A DNA stretch of 64,000 nt from Ensifer sp. WSM1721 (GCF_000513895.2 NZ_CP165782.1:3210501-3274500); one strand, 5' to 3'. Shown: positions 10,315 through 19,418, counted from the stretch's first letter. Notes: a model not told the origin generated them from the letters alone. A program made the numbers and translations.

Positions 10315-10665
10315 GTGCCCCCTCCGCCGTCACCGCCCCGGGAAGCGGGAACCGGCGGAAACAGGCGCCGGCCGAGACTTGGGGCCTGGAGATCGCAAAG
10401 CCGGCGGCGCGCTGGTTTTCACGGCCGCGTGGTGCATGAAGATGGCATTTTTTAGCCGTAGTGTCAGCAGCTTGCAAGAATCGCGAGCATTGCTTCCGGC
10501 GAATTGCCGAGGGTAGAAGCCGGAGGAGCCGGGCCACCCCGCTCCCTCCCTCGTCTCGATAAGTTTCCCTTTCAAATCCGCCCCTTCCCTGGTGCATGGC
10601 AGTATCCTGGTCCGAAGGCTGAGGCTCATGAAACCCTTCCGCCGGACCTCCCCGGCCGCGCCGGA
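10315..10665. other. ndvB upstream region, no gene seen
   Basis: These 351 bases separate the LysR gene from ndvB, both on the minus strand. I find no convincing small gene. The stretch holds the candidate ndvB promoter at 10450-10478 and the strong ndvB ribosome-binding site next to 10314. No clear lysR terminator is visible. Confidence 0.5.
10450..10478 (-). promoter_or_regulatory. Candidate ndvB promoter
   Basis: Minus strand CTTGCA (10478-10473), 17 bases, then CTAAAA (10455-10450). This fits the rhizobial housekeeping pattern CTTGAC-N17-CTATAT at the key positions and would give a 5' leader of about 130 bases before ndvB. Pattern match only. Confidence 0.4.
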
Positions 10666-11559
10666 TCAGCCGACCTGTTCGGCGATCCACTCCCGGAAGG
10701 CGCGGCTGATCGGGTTCTCGAGCTTGCCTTCCGGAATGGCGAGGTAGTAACTGTTTTCTGTCTGCATCGGTCGATCAAGAACGATCCGCAGGGTGCCTGC
10801 GGCAAGTTCCTGCTCGATCAGATACCGGGGCAAAAGGGCAAAACCGAGACCTGCGGTCGCCGCTTCGATTACCATCGAGAATTGATCGAAACGGTTGCCG
10901 CGATAAGCGCCATCCTGTTCGACGCCGTTTGCCTCGAACCATCGCGCCCAGAGCTTGGGCCTCGTCGCCAGATGCAAGAGCGGTGCGCCGCCGATGTCGA
11001 CCGGCGTCTCCACCGGATGCGCCGCGATAAGCGCCGGGCTCACCGCCGGCACGATGACTTCACTGCAGAGATAGCTGCAGATGGCTCGCGCCCAGACGGG
11101 CTGGCCATAATGGATCGCCAGGTCGAAATTCTGCTCGTCGAAGTCGAAGGGCGCGGAGCGGGAGGCGATGTTGACGACAGTGCCCGGATGGCGCCTCAAG
11201 AAATCCGGCAGGCGCGGCACCAGCCAGCGGCTGCCGAAGGTGGGCAGCGACGCGATAGAGAGGCTCGAATCGGCGCGCGCCGACGCCATGGCGCGCACCA
11301 TCAACTCCTCGGTCTGGTTCAAGAGCCGGCGCACCTCCGGCAGGAATTTCTGCCCCGCATCCGAAAGGATCACCCTTTGGCGAACGCGCTCGAAGAGTAG
11401 GACTCCGAGCTGATTTTCCAGATCCTTGATCTGGCGGCTGACGGCGCTCTGCGTGAGATTGAGTTCGGCCGCGGCCTGAGTGAAGCTGCCGTGACGGGCC
11501 GCACATTCGAAGGCCTGCAGCGTCGTCACATCAGGAACCAGTCGGCGGCTCAACTTCAT
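10666..11559 (-). CDS. LysR-family regulator divergent from the lysine-degradation operon
   Basis: A 297-residue LysR-type regulator of the GcvA-like branch. The N-terminal winged helix-turn-helix spans about residues 10-70, with AFECAARHGSFTQAAAELNLTQSAVS as recognition region; the C-terminal two-lobed effector domain follows, with WLVPRLPDFLRRHPG and the late GLGFALLPRYL segment typical of the family. It is transcribed away from the 2-oxoadipate dioxygenase gene across a gap of 131 bases (11560-11690), the classic arrangement for a LysR regulator acting on the adjacent operon. An effector from lysine degradation, such as 2-aminoadipate or 2-oxoadipate, is a reasonable guess. A role for ndvB is not excluded, because ndvB lies downstream on the same strand. 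Confidence 0.9.
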   Translation of the reverse strand: MKLSRRLVPDVTTLQAFECAARHGSFTQAAAELNLTQSAVSRQIKDLENQLGVLLFERVRQRVILSDAGQKFLPEVRRLLNQTEELMVRAMASARADSSLSIASLPTFGSRWLVPRLPDFLRRHPGTVVNIASRSAPFDFDEQNFDLAIHYGQPVWARAICSYLCSEVIVPAVSPALIAAHPVETPVDIGGAPLLHLATRPKLWARWFEANGVEQDGAYRGNRFDQFSMVIEAATAGLGFALLPRYLIEQELAAGTLRIVLDRPMQTENSYYLAIPEGKLENPISRAFREWIAEQVG

Positions 11560-11690
11560 TCCAGCCTCGCATCAACATAGTTGGAAGCAGCGCGATCCAA
11601 GGCCACGCTCATCCGATATGATCAGAATTAAGAATGACCTTATCCTTCATCCTTAGCGCGAGGCGAGCCCCAGTGAAAGAGAATAGTTTC

Positions 11691-13073
11691 ATGTCCGCCG
11701 ACGATATCCGCTCGGCCTTTTCCGCTGCGATGTCGGCCATGTATCGGGAAGAGGTTCCGGCCTACGGAGCGCTGATGGAACTGGTTGCCAGGGTGAACGA
11801 GGAGACGCTCGCTACCGATATCGTGCTGAAGGAGCGCCTCGACGCAACCGATTCGCTCGAACGTGTTTCCGAGGAGCGGCACGGGGCGATCCGCGTCGGC
11901 ACCGCGGCCGAGCTTTCGATGATGCGGCGCGTCTTCGCGGTCATGGGCATGTATCCGGTCGGCTACTACGACCTTTCGACCGCCGGCGTACCAGTGCACT
12001 CCACCGCCTTCCGTCCGGTCGGAGAGGCGGCGCTCAAGCGCAACCCCTTCCGCGTCTTCACTTCGCTCCTGAGATTGGACCTGATCGCCGACGAGACGCT
12101 GCGCGCCGAGGCGGACGCGATTCTCAAAGAACGCCAGATCTTCACGCCGGGCGCCATCGAACTCACCGAAAGGGCAGAACGCGACGGCGGGCTCGACAAG
12201 GCCGATGCCGAGCGTTTCGTGGCGCAAGTGCTCGAGACCTTCCGCTGGCATGACAAGGCCAACGTCAGTGCCGATATGTACAAGCGGCTGCACGACGCCC
12301 ACCGGCTGATCGCCGATGTCGTCTCCTTCAAAGGCCCGCACATCAACCATCTGACGCCGCGCACGCTCGATATCGACAAGGTACAGGCGCTGATGCCGGC
12401 ATACGGCATTGCCCCCAAGGCTGTCGTCGAGGGGCCGCCGACGCGCAACTGCCCGATCCTCTTGCGCCAGACCTCCTTCAAGGCGCTGGAGGAACCGGTC
12501 TCCTTCCGCGACGCCGACGGTGGCTGGAAGGCGGGTTCCCACACGGCCCGCTTCGGCGAGATCGAACAGCGCGGCATCGCGCTGACCCCGAAGGGCCGCG
12601 GCCTGTACGACCGTCTACTCGACGAATCACGCAAGATCGTGCGCCCCGCCGCCGACGGTTCCAACGCCAGCGAATACGAAGCGGCCCTGGCCAAGGCCTT
12701 CGAGGCGTTCCCCGACAGCTGGGCGGAAATCCGTAAGGCGCGGCTCGGCTATTTCAGCTATTCTCTGACGGAAAACGGCCGGCAGACGAAGCTTCCCGGC
12801 CGCCGTGACCTCGAAACGCTCATCGCCGACGGCCTGGTTGAGTTCGATCCGATCGTCTACGAGGACTTCCTTCCGGTGAGCGCCGCCGGTATCTTCCAGT
12901 CGAACCTCGGCGACGGCGCGCAGCAGGAATTCGTCGCAAGTCCGAACCAGAAGCGCTTCGAGACGGATCTCGGCGTCGCCGTGCTCAACGAATTCGATCA
13001 CTATGCCGGTATCGAGCAGGCATCGATCGAAAGCTGCCTCAAGGCGCTGGCCGCCGCCGTGGCAGCGGAATGA
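11691..13073 (+). CDS. hglS: 2-oxoadipate dioxygenase/decarboxylase (HglS, former DUF1338)
   Basis: A 460-residue protein of the former DUF1338 family, VOC-like fold. Pseudomonas putida HglS, about the same length, uses Fe(II) and O2 to turn 2-oxoadipate into D-2-hydroxyglutarate, a late step of lysine breakdown. The metal and substrate residues of that enzyme have counterparts here: His64 and Arg68 in ERHGAIRVG, a second His in GPHINHLTPRTLD near residue 217, and Glu in RFGEIEQRG. I start at the ATG at 11691, which gives the family length and has AAGAGA upstream; a farther ATG at 11634 would add 19 residues of unlikely composition. It is the first gene of a four-gene plus-strand operon whose other products catalyse the steps on both sides. 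Confidence 0.9.
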   Translation: MSADDIRSAFSAAMSAMYREEVPAYGALMELVARVNEETLATDIVLKERLDATDSLERVSEERHGAIRVGTAAELSMMRRVFAVMGMYPVGYYDLSTAGVPVHSTAFRPVGEAALKRNPFRVFTSLLRLDLIADETLRAEADAILKERQIFTPGAIELTERAERDGGLDKADAERFVAQVLETFRWHDKANVSADMYKRLHDAHRLIADVVSFKGPHINHLTPRTLDIDKVQALMPAYGIAPKAVVEGPPTRNCPILLRQTSFKALEEPVSFRDADGGWKAGSHTARFGEIEQRGIALTPKGRGLYDRLLDESRKIVRPAADGSNASEYEAALAKAFEAFPDSWAEIRKARLGYFSYSLTENGRQTKLPGRRDLETLIADGLVEFDPIVYEDFLPVSAAGIFQSNLGDGAQQEFVASPNQKRFETDLGVAVLNEFDHYAGIEQASIESCLKALAAAVAAE

Positions 13074-13083
13074 TACGCCGACG

Positions 13084-14505
13084 ATGATTGACGAGCATCA
13101 TATCGACGCATTGACGAAGCTCCTTGGCGACAAGGGCGTCGTCACTCGTTCGGAAGACATGGAGACCTACGAGACGGGCGCGCGCTATGACCGTGGCCGC
13201 GCGGCCGCCGTGCTGCGCCCGGCGACGACGGCGGAGGTCTCGGCCGCCGTCTCCTATTGCGTGCGCAACGGCATCCCCCTCATCCCGCAGTCCGGCAATA
13301 CCGGTCTCGTTTCCGGTTCGACGCCGGACAGCTCCGGCGACGAAGTGGTACTGAGTCTCGACCGGCTGACCCGCCGCTTCGAACTCGACCTCGACAATCG
13401 CTCGGTGCGGGTCGATGCGGGCTTCCGCCTGTCGGACCTCAACCGGCGGCTGGAGGAGCACGATCTATTCTTCCCGATCGATCTTGGCGCCGATCCGCGG
13501 ATCGGCGGCATGATCGCCACCAACACCGGCGGCTCGCGGTTCCTCAAATATGGCGACGTCCGCCGCAACACGCTGGGGCTGAAAGTAGTGCTCGCCGATG
13601 AGGCCGGCACGGTGCTCGACCTCGACTCGGACCTCCGCAAGAACAATACCGGCGTCGACTGGAAGCAGATCTTCATCGGCACCTCCGGCGCCTTCGGGAT
13701 CGTCACCGAATGCGTGCTCAATCTCGAGCGCGTTCCGAAGCAGACCGCGACCGCCTTCCTGGTACCGGCCAGCGGGGCGCATGTGCTGCCGCTGCTCAAA
13801 GCCATGGAAGAGCGGCTCGGCGCCTATCTCTCCGCCTTCGAGGGCATGTCGAAAAATGCGGTCGCGGCGGCCTTCGCCCATGTGCCGTCGCTCAAGAATC
13901 CATTCCAGGGCGGCAATATCCCCGACTATGTGATCCTCGCCGAAATTTCTCGCACCTCGGCGCCGCGCGAGGGCGAAGAGCCGCTCGACGCGGTCCTCGA
14001 AAACGTGCTCGCAGAGATTTGGGAACTGGAAGGAGCGCCGCTCGCCGACGCCCTCGTCGGCCCGCCGCATGAGATCTGGTCGCTGCGCCACGCGCTTTCG
14101 GAAGGCGTGAAGCATCTCGGCAAACTGATCGCTTTCGATCTTTCCTTCCGCAGGGGTGACATCATGGCCTTCTGCGACCATATGAAGGCGGAGATGCCGG
14201 AGACGTTTCCGGGCGTCACTGTCTGCGACTTCGGCCACATCGGTGACGGCGGCGTCCACTTCAACCTGGTCGTTGCGAAAGATAGCCGGCTTACGATCGA
14301 TCCCTCCTTCGAGCAGCGCCTGCGCGAATGGGTTTTTGCGGTCGCGGTCGAAGAGTATCAAGGCAGCTTCAGCGCCGAACACGCGATCGGCCGCCGCAAC
14401 CAGGCTTACTACGATTTCTACACACCGGAAAAACTGAAAGAGATGGCCGCCGGCCTGAAGACGCTCACCTCGCCGAGCAAGCTCGGCAGCGTGCGTTTTG
14501 GTTAG
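13084..14505 (+). CDS. FAD-linked oxidoreductase, probable D-2-hydroxyglutarate dehydrogenase
   Basis: A 473-residue member of the FAD-oxidase family that contains D-lactate, glycolate (GlcD) and D-2-hydroxyglutarate dehydrogenases. The PCMH-type FAD domain takes about residues 30-215, with PLIPQSGNTGLVSGS binding the flavin pyrophosphate, and the FAD-oxidase C domain follows. The metal motif HIGDGGVHFN is present and SAEHAIGRRN stands in for the family EHGxG motif. The start at 13084 lies 10 bp after the hglS stop. Because HglS makes D-2-hydroxyglutarate, the natural task is its oxidation to 2-oxoglutarate; this comes from context, as the family alone would also allow D-lactate or another 2-hydroxyacid. 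Confidence 0.85.
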   Translation: MIDEHHIDALTKLLGDKGVVTRSEDMETYETGARYDRGRAAAVLRPATTAEVSAAVSYCVRNGIPLIPQSGNTGLVSGSTPDSSGDEVVLSLDRLTRRFELDLDNRSVRVDAGFRLSDLNRRLEEHDLFFPIDLGADPRIGGMIATNTGGSRFLKYGDVRRNTLGLKVVLADEAGTVLDLDSDLRKNNTGVDWKQIFIGTSGAFGIVTECVLNLERVPKQTATAFLVPASGAHVLPLLKAMEERLGAYLSAFEGMSKNAVAAAFAHVPSLKNPFQGGNIPDYVILAEISRTSAPREGEEPLDAVLENVLAEIWELEGAPLADALVGPPHEIWSLRHALSEGVKHLGKLIAFDLSFRRGDIMAFCDHMKAEMPETFPGVTVCDFGHIGDGGVHFNLVVAKDSRLTIDPSFEQRLREWVFAVAVEEYQGSFSAEHAIGRRNQAYYDFYTPEKLKEMAAGLKTLTSPSKLGSVRFG

Positions 14506-14549
14506 GTCGCCGCAGCCAACGCCAACGACAATTACACGGGAGTCAGAAC

Positions 14550-16082
14550 ATGAACATTGCAGCCAAGAAAGTGGACGTCGCCAAGGAGACGGCCGCCCTC
14601 CTCGACAAGCTGGGCGTCGCCAAGGAACTCTACACCTGCGGCGATATGCCGTCCTTCAGCCCGATCACAGGCGAACAGATCGCGAGCCTCAAAACCGTGT
14701 CGGCCGCCGAGGCGGCTAAGAAGATCGAGAAGGCAGACGAGGCTTTTCGCGCGTGGCGGCTCGTGCCCGCACCGAAGCGCGGCGAGCTCGTCCGCCTGCT
14801 CGGCGAGGAACTGCGCGCTTTCAAGGCCGATCTCGGTCGCCTCGTCTCGATCGAAGCCGGCAAGATCCCGTCCGAGGGCCTCGGCGAAGTGCAGGAGATG
14901 ATCGACATCTGCGATTTCGCCGTCGGCCTCTCGCGCCAGCTCTACGGCCTGACGATCGCCACCGAGCGTCCCGGTCACCGGATGATGGAAACCTGGCATC
15001 CGCTCGGCGTCGTCGGCATCATTTCCGCCTTCAACTTCCCCGTCGCCGTCTGGTCGTGGAATGCGGCGCTGGCTCTCGTCTGCGGCGACGCCGTCGTCTG
15101 GAAGCCTTCGGAAAAGACGCCGCTCACCGCGCTCGCCTGCCAGGCGATCCTCGAGCGCGCCATCGCCCGCTTCGGTGACGCGCCGGAAGGCCTGTCGCAG
15201 GTGCTGATCGGCGATCGTGCTATCGGCGAAGTTCTCGTCGACCATCCGAAGGTTCCGCTGGTCTCGGCGACCGGCTCCACCCGCATGGGCCGCGAAGTCG
15301 GTCCGCGGCTCGCCAAGCGCTTCGCCCGGGGGATCCTCGAACTCGGCGGCAACAATGCCGGCATCGTCTGCCCTTCGGCCGATCTCGACATGGCTCTGCG
15401 CGCCATCGCCTTCGGCGCCATGGGCACTGCCGGCCAGCGCTGCACGACCCTGCGCCGTCTCTTCGTCCATGAAAGCGTCTACGACCAGCTCGTTCCGCGG
15501 CTGAAGAAGGCCTACCAGTCGGTCTCCGTCGGCAATCCGCTGGAAACGACCGCGCTCGTCGGCCCGCTCGTCGACAAGGCCGCCTTTGACAACATGCAGA
15601 AGGCGATCGCCGAGGCGAAGGCCCGTGGCGGCGCCGTCACCGGCGGCGAGCGCGTCGAGCTCGGCTACGAGAACGGCTATTACGTCAAGCCGGCGCTCGT
15701 CGAAATGCCGAAGCAGGAGGGCCCGGTGCTCGAAGAGACATTCGCGCCCGTCCTATATGTCATCAAGTACAGCGACTTCGACGCCGTGCTCGCCGAGCAC
15801 AATGCCGTCGCAGCCGGACTTTCCTCGTCCATCTTCACCCGCGACATGCAGGAATCCGAGCGCTTCCTCGCAGCCGACGGCTCAGATTGCGGCATTGCTA
15901 ACGTCAATATCGGCACCTCCGGCGCTGAAATCGGCGGCGCCTTCGGCGGCGAGAAGGAAACGGGCGGCGGCCGTGAATCGGGCTCCGACGCCTGGAAGGC
16001 CTATATGCGTCGCGCCACCAACACGATCAACTATTCGAAGGCTCTGCCGCTGGCGCAGGGCGTGTCTTTCGACATCGAATGA
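14550..16082 (+). CDS. amaB: 2-aminoadipate-6-semialdehyde (piperideine-6-carboxylate) dehydrogenase
   Basis: A 510-residue NAD-dependent aldehyde dehydrogenase of the ALDH7 (antiquitin) type. Catalytic residues are visible: Glu264 in LELGGNNAGIV and Cys298 in GQRCTTLRRLFVHE, the latter context being specific to ALDH7. The C-terminal stretch with SGAEIGGAFGGEKETGGG and GSDAWKAYMRR is also diagnostic of this group. It oxidises 2-aminoadipate semialdehyde, the open form of piperideine-6-carboxylate, to L-2-aminoadipate. The ATG at 14550, 44 bp after the previous gene, begins MNIAAKKVDVAKETAALLDKLG. Together with the neighbouring aminotransferase and HglS it forms a continuous route. Confidence 0.92.
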   Translation: MNIAAKKVDVAKETAALLDKLGVAKELYTCGDMPSFSPITGEQIASLKTVSAAEAAKKIEKADEAFRAWRLVPAPKRGELVRLLGEELRAFKADLGRLVSIEAGKIPSEGLGEVQEMIDICDFAVGLSRQLYGLTIATERPGHRMMETWHPLGVVGIISAFNFPVAVWSWNAALALVCGDAVVWKPSEKTPLTALACQAILERAIARFGDAPEGLSQVLIGDRAIGEVLVDHPKVPLVSATGSTRMGREVGPRLAKRFARGILELGGNNAGIVCPSADLDMALRAIAFGAMGTAGQRCTTLRRLFVHESVYDQLVPRLKKAYQSVSVGNPLETTALVGPLVDKAAFDNMQKAIAEAKARGGAVTGGERVELGYENGYYVKPALVEMPKQEGPVLEETFAPVLYVIKYSDFDAVLAEHNAVAAGLSSSIFTRDMQESERFLAADGSDCGIANVNIGTSGAEIGGAFGGEKETGGGRESGSDAWKAYMRRATNTINYSKALPLAQGVSFDIE

Positions 16083-16115
16083 TTGGCGACATCGAATAAT
16101 CGAATAGGATCGACC

Positions 16116-17348
16116 ATGACCATCAATGCAACGGTCAAGGAGGCGGGCTTTCTGCCCGCCTCGCGGATTTCCTCGATCGGCGTTTCGGAAATTCTGAAGA
16201 TCGGCGCGCGAGCGAATGCGATGAAGCGCGAGGGCAAGCCGGTCATCATCCTCGGCGCCGGCGAGCCCGATTTCGATACTCCGGACCACGTCAAGGAAGC
16301 CGCTGCGGAAGCGATCTGGCGCGGCGAGACGAAATATACGGCGCTCGACGGCACGCCGGAATTGAAGAAGGCAATCCGCGAAAAGTTTCAGCGCGAGAAC
16401 GGCCTTGCCTACGAGCTGGACGAGATCACGGTCGCGACCGGCGCCAAGCAGATCCTCTTCAACGCCATGATGGCTTCGATCAACCCTGGCGACGAGGTGA
16501 TCATCCCGACGCCCTATTGGACCTCCTATTCGGACATCGTCCAGATCTGCGAAGGCAAGCCGGTATTGATCGCGTGCGATGCATCGTCGGGCTTCCGCCT
16601 CACTGCCGACAAGCTCGAGGCGGCGATCACGCCGCGGACGCGCTGGATGCTGTTGAATTCGCCCTCCAACCCGTCCGGTGCCGCCTACAGTGCGGCCGAC
16701 TACCGCCCGCTGCTCGACGTGCTCTTCAGGCATCCGCATGTCTGGCTGCTCGTCGACGACATGTACGAGCACATCGTCTATGACGGTTTCCGCTTCGCAA
16801 CGCCGGCTCAGCTCGAGCCTAGCTTGAAAGCCCGCACGCTCACCGTCAACGGCGTTTCGAAAGCCTATGCGATGACCGGCTGGCGTATCGGCTATGCCGG
16901 CGGCCCGCGCGAGCTGATCAAGGCGATGGCCGTCGTCCAGAGTCAGGCGACCTCCTGCCCGTCCTCAGTGAGCCAGGCCGCATCGGTAGCGGCACTCAAC
17001 GGCCCGCAAGAGTTCCTAAAGGAGCGCACCACGAGCTTCCAGCGCCACCGCGATCTAGTGGTCAACGGCCTGAACGCGATCGAGGGACTCGACTGCCGAG
17101 TCCCGGAAGGCGCCTTCTACACCTTCTCCGGCTGCGCCGGCATGCTCGGCAGGGTGACGCCCGCCGGCAAGCGGATCGAGACGGATACGGATTTCTGCGC
17201 CTATCTGCTCGAAGACGCCTACGTCGCCGTCGTCCCCGGCTCGGCCTTCGGTCTTTCGCCCTTCTTCCGCATCTCCTATGCAACGTCGGAAGCGGAGTTG
17301 CGAGAAGCGCTGGAGCGCATCGCCGCCGCCTGCGCGCGGCTTTCGTAA
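16116..17348 (+). CDS. Class I/II PLP aminotransferase, probable 2-aminoadipate transaminase
   Basis: A 410-residue fold-type-I aminotransferase of the aspartate aminotransferase I-gamma group. The PLP lysine is Lys249 in VNGVSKAYAMTGWRIGYAGGP; NSPSNPSGAAY holds the substrate-carboxylate and PLP Asn region; the C-terminal Arg lies in FRISYATSE. The start at 16116 has AGGA seven bases upstream; an in-frame ATG at 16083 sits against the previous stop without a ribosome site. By family it could be an aspartate or broad-range transaminase. As the last gene of the hglS operon, its likely job is 2-aminoadipate + 2-oxoglutarate to 2-oxoadipate + glutamate, which supplies the HglS substrate. That specificity is inferred from context. 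Confidence 0.9.
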   Translation: MTINATVKEAGFLPASRISSIGVSEILKIGARANAMKREGKPVIILGAGEPDFDTPDHVKEAAAEAIWRGETKYTALDGTPELKKAIREKFQRENGLAYELDEITVATGAKQILFNAMMASINPGDEVIIPTPYWTSYSDIVQICEGKPVLIACDASSGFRLTADKLEAAITPRTRWMLLNSPSNPSGAAYSAADYRPLLDVLFRHPHVWLLVDDMYEHIVYDGFRFATPAQLEPSLKARTLTVNGVSKAYAMTGWRIGYAGGPRELIKAMAVVQSQATSCPSSVSQAASVAALNGPQEFLKERTTSFQRHRDLVVNGLNAIEGLDCRVPEGAFYTFSGCAGMLGRVTPAGKRIETDTDFCAYLLEDAYVAVVPGSAFGLSPFFRISYATSEAELREALERIAAACARLS

Positions 17349-17356
17349 GGAAAAGT

Positions 17357-17384
17357 AAGGCGGCCGCGATGCGGCCGCCCTTTC
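17357..17384. terminator. Bidirectional terminator between convergent genes
   Basis: GGCGGCCGC (17359-17367), loop GAT, GCGGCCGCC (17371-17379): a perfect 9-bp stem followed by CTTTCT on the plus strand. It lies between the aminotransferase gene and the convergent XRE-cupin gene, so it can end the lysine operon and perhaps also the regulator transcript. Confidence 0.75.
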
Positions 17385-17933
17385 TCAAAACGTCGGCGGC
17401 GTGCAGGCGCTGATCACTTCGCAGGGTACCGGTCCGACACAACGGAAACGGTGCGGCCGGCGGCTTTCGAAATAATAGGCGTCGCCCGGCCCAAGAATGC
17501 GCCGCTCGTCGTCGACGGTCACCTCCAGACGGCCTGAGAGTACGATGCCACCCTCCTCGCCCTCGTGCACCAGCGGAACCTTGCCGGTGTCGGCGCCCGG
17601 CTGATAGCACTCCTTCAGGATCTGCAGGCTGCGGCCGAAGAGATTGTCGCCGATCTGGCGATAGGAGATCGATCCCTTGCCGATCTCCACCAGCTCTTCC
17701 GCCGCGTAGAAGGCCTTGCGCGGCTTTTCGGGCTCGAAGGAGAAGAACTCCGCGAGTCCGATCGGAATGCCGTCGAGAATGCGCTTGAGAGCCCCGACCG
17801 AAGGATTGGACGCGTTGGATTCGATCAGCGAGATGGTGGAGTTGGTGACGCCCGCCCGCTTGGCGAGTTCGCGCTGGGAAAGATTGTGCATCAGCCGCAC
17901 ATGGCGCAGGCGGTTGCCGATGTCGACGCTCAT
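17385..17933 (-). CDS. XRE-cupin transcriptional regulator
   Basis: A 182-residue two-domain regulator. Residues 5-60 form a XRE helix-turn-helix (LRHVRLMHNLSQRELAKRAGV with NSTISLIESNASNPSV); residues about 105-175 form a cupin_2 effector domain (PGADTGKVPLVHEGEEGGIVL and GPGDAYYFESRRPHRF). Proteins of this build, such as PuuR, control amine and amino-acid catabolism. It is divergent from the class III aminotransferase gene at 18081, with a 147-bp gap, which it probably controls. The inducing ligand is unknown. Confidence 0.9.
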   Translation of the reverse strand: MSVDIGNRLRHVRLMHNLSQRELAKRAGVTNSTISLIESNASNPSVGALKRILDGIPIGLAEFFSFEPEKPRKAFYAAEELVEIGKGSISYRQIGDNLFGRSLQILKECYQPGADTGKVPLVHEGEEGGIVLSGRLEVTVDDERRILGPGDAYYFESRRPHRFRCVGPVPCEVISACTPPTF

Positions 17934-17963
17934 CAGACGTTCCCGTGTTCACGTTGTTCGGAA

Positions 17964-17992
17964 TATCGAAACCCTATCAAACACATTCGATA
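17964..17992. promoter_or_regulatory. Possible operator for the XRE-cupin regulator
   Basis: An inverted repeat TATCGAA-N15-TTCGATA lies between the divergent regulator and aminotransferase genes. The same gap also has a direct repeat of TTGTTCGG (17953-17960 and 18028-18035). Either could be the regulator site; the evidence is pattern only. Confidence 0.3.
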
Positions 17993-18080
17993 AAATCCAA
18001 TGGCTTAGCTGAATGAAGAAAAGGACTTGTTCGGTAATCCAAATCATGGAGTCAATCGCGCCACCGACAGGAGGATTGCC

Positions 18081-19418
18081 ATGAAACCCCACAACAAGCC
18101 CAACGCCCCGGTTCTCGACAGCTATTGGATGCCCTTCACCGCCAACCGCCAGTTCAAGGCGGCACCGCGCCTGCTCGCCTCCGCCGAGGGTATGCACTAT
18201 ACCAGCGTCGACGGCCGGACGATCCTCGACGGCACTGCCGGCCTCTGGTGCGTCAATGCCGGCCATGGCCGTCGGCAGATCGCCGCCGCCGTCGAGCGGC
18301 AGCTGACCACGATGGATTACGCCCCCTCCTTCCAGATGGGCCATCCGATCGCCTTCGACTTTGCCGAGCGGCTCGCCGAAATCGCCCCCGGGGGACCGAA
18401 CGCCAAACTCGACCGGATATTTTTCACCGGCTCCGGCTCGGAGTCCGTCGACACGGCGCTGAAGATCGCGCTGGCCTATCAGCGCTCGATCGGCCAGGGC
18501 ACGCGCACGCGGCTCATCGGCCGCGAGCGCGGCTATCATGGCGTCGGCTTCGGCGGCATCTCCGTTGGCGGCCTTGTCAATAATCGCCGTGTTTTCCCAC
18601 AGCTTCCCGGTTCCGACCATCTGCGCCACACCCATGACCTCGCGAAGAACGCTTTCGTCAAAGGCCAGCCGGAACATGGCGCGGAACTCGCCGACGATCT
18701 CGAAAGGCTCGTGGCGCTGCATGGCGCCGAAACCATCGCCGCCTGCATCGTCGAGCCCGTCGCCGGTTCGACCGGCGTGCTGATCCCGCCCAAGGGCTAT
18801 CTGGAACGGCTCCGCGCCATCTGCGACAAGCACGGCATACTCTTGATCTTCGACGAAGTGATCACCGGCTTCGGCCGCCTGGGTGCAAGCTTTGCGACCG
18901 ACTATTTCGGCGTGACGCCGGATATCGTCACCACCGCCAAGGGCCTCACCAATGGCGCCATTCCGATGGGCGCAGTCTTTGCGAGCCGCAAGGTGCACGA
19001 CGCGCTGATGCAGGGGCCGGAGGGCCAGATCGAGCTTTTCCATGGCTATACCTATTCCGGCCATCCGGCCGCCTGCGCCGCCGGCATCGCCACGCTCGAC
19101 ATCTATCGTGATGAGGGCCTGATGACGCGCGCCGCCGAGCTGCAAGAGGACTGGCACGAGGCGATGCATTCGCTCAAAGGCCTGCCGCATATCATCGACA
19201 TCCGTACCATCGGCCTCATCGCCGGCATCGAGCTCAGCCCACGCGACGGCGCGCCCGGCGCCCGCGCCTATGACGTCTTCGTCGATTGCTTCGAGAGGGG
19301 CCTCCTGATCCGCGTCACCGGCGACATCATCGCCTTCTCGCCGCCGCTGATCGTCGAAAAGAAGCACTTCGGCGAAATCGTCTCGACCCTCGGAGATGCT
19401 CTGAAGCGGGTGCGGTAA
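18081..19418 (+). CDS. Class III omega-amino acid:pyruvate-type aminotransferase
   Basis: A 445-residue PLP-dependent class III aminotransferase, closest in pattern to beta-alanine/omega-amino acid:pyruvate transaminases. Visible features: SYWMPFTANRQFK at the N terminus, LDGTAGLWCVNAGHGR, TGSGSESVDTALKIA (PLP phosphate site), FDEVITGFGR, and the Schiff-base lysine Lys287 in TTAKGLTNGAIPMGAV. The ATG at 18081 follows an AGGAGG site; an upstream in-frame ATG at 18027 lacks one. The divergent XRE-cupin gene probably controls it. It might transfer the omega-amino group of lysine, a diamine or beta-alanine. A role feeding the lysine operon next door is possible but not shown. Confidence 0.9.
   Translation: MKPHNKPNAPVLDSYWMPFTANRQFKAAPRLLASAEGMHYTSVDGRTILDGTAGLWCVNAGHGRRQIAAAVERQLTTMDYAPSFQMGHPIAFDFAERLAEIAPGGPNAKLDRIFFTGSGSESVDTALKIALAYQRSIGQGTRTRLIGRERGYHGVGFGGISVGGLVNNRRVFPQLPGSDHLRHTHDLAKNAFVKGQPEHGAELADDLERLVALHGAETIAACIVEPVAGSTGVLIPPKGYLERLRAICDKHGILLIFDEVITGFGRLGASFATDYFGVTPDIVTTAKGLTNGAIPMGAVFASRKVHDALMQGPEGQIELFHGYTYSGHPAACAAGIATLDIYRDEGLMTRAAELQEDWHEAMHSLKGLPHIIDIRTIGLIAGIELSPRDGAPGARAYDVFVDCFERGLLIRVTGDIIAFSPPLIVEKKHFGEIVSTLGDALKRVR

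Noticed and set aside
18081..19418. Lysine 6-aminotransferase supplying the hglS operon
   Set aside because: The sequence pattern is nearer to omega-amino acid:pyruvate transaminases, and its own divergent regulator separates it from the operon; a lysine role is kept only as a possibility.
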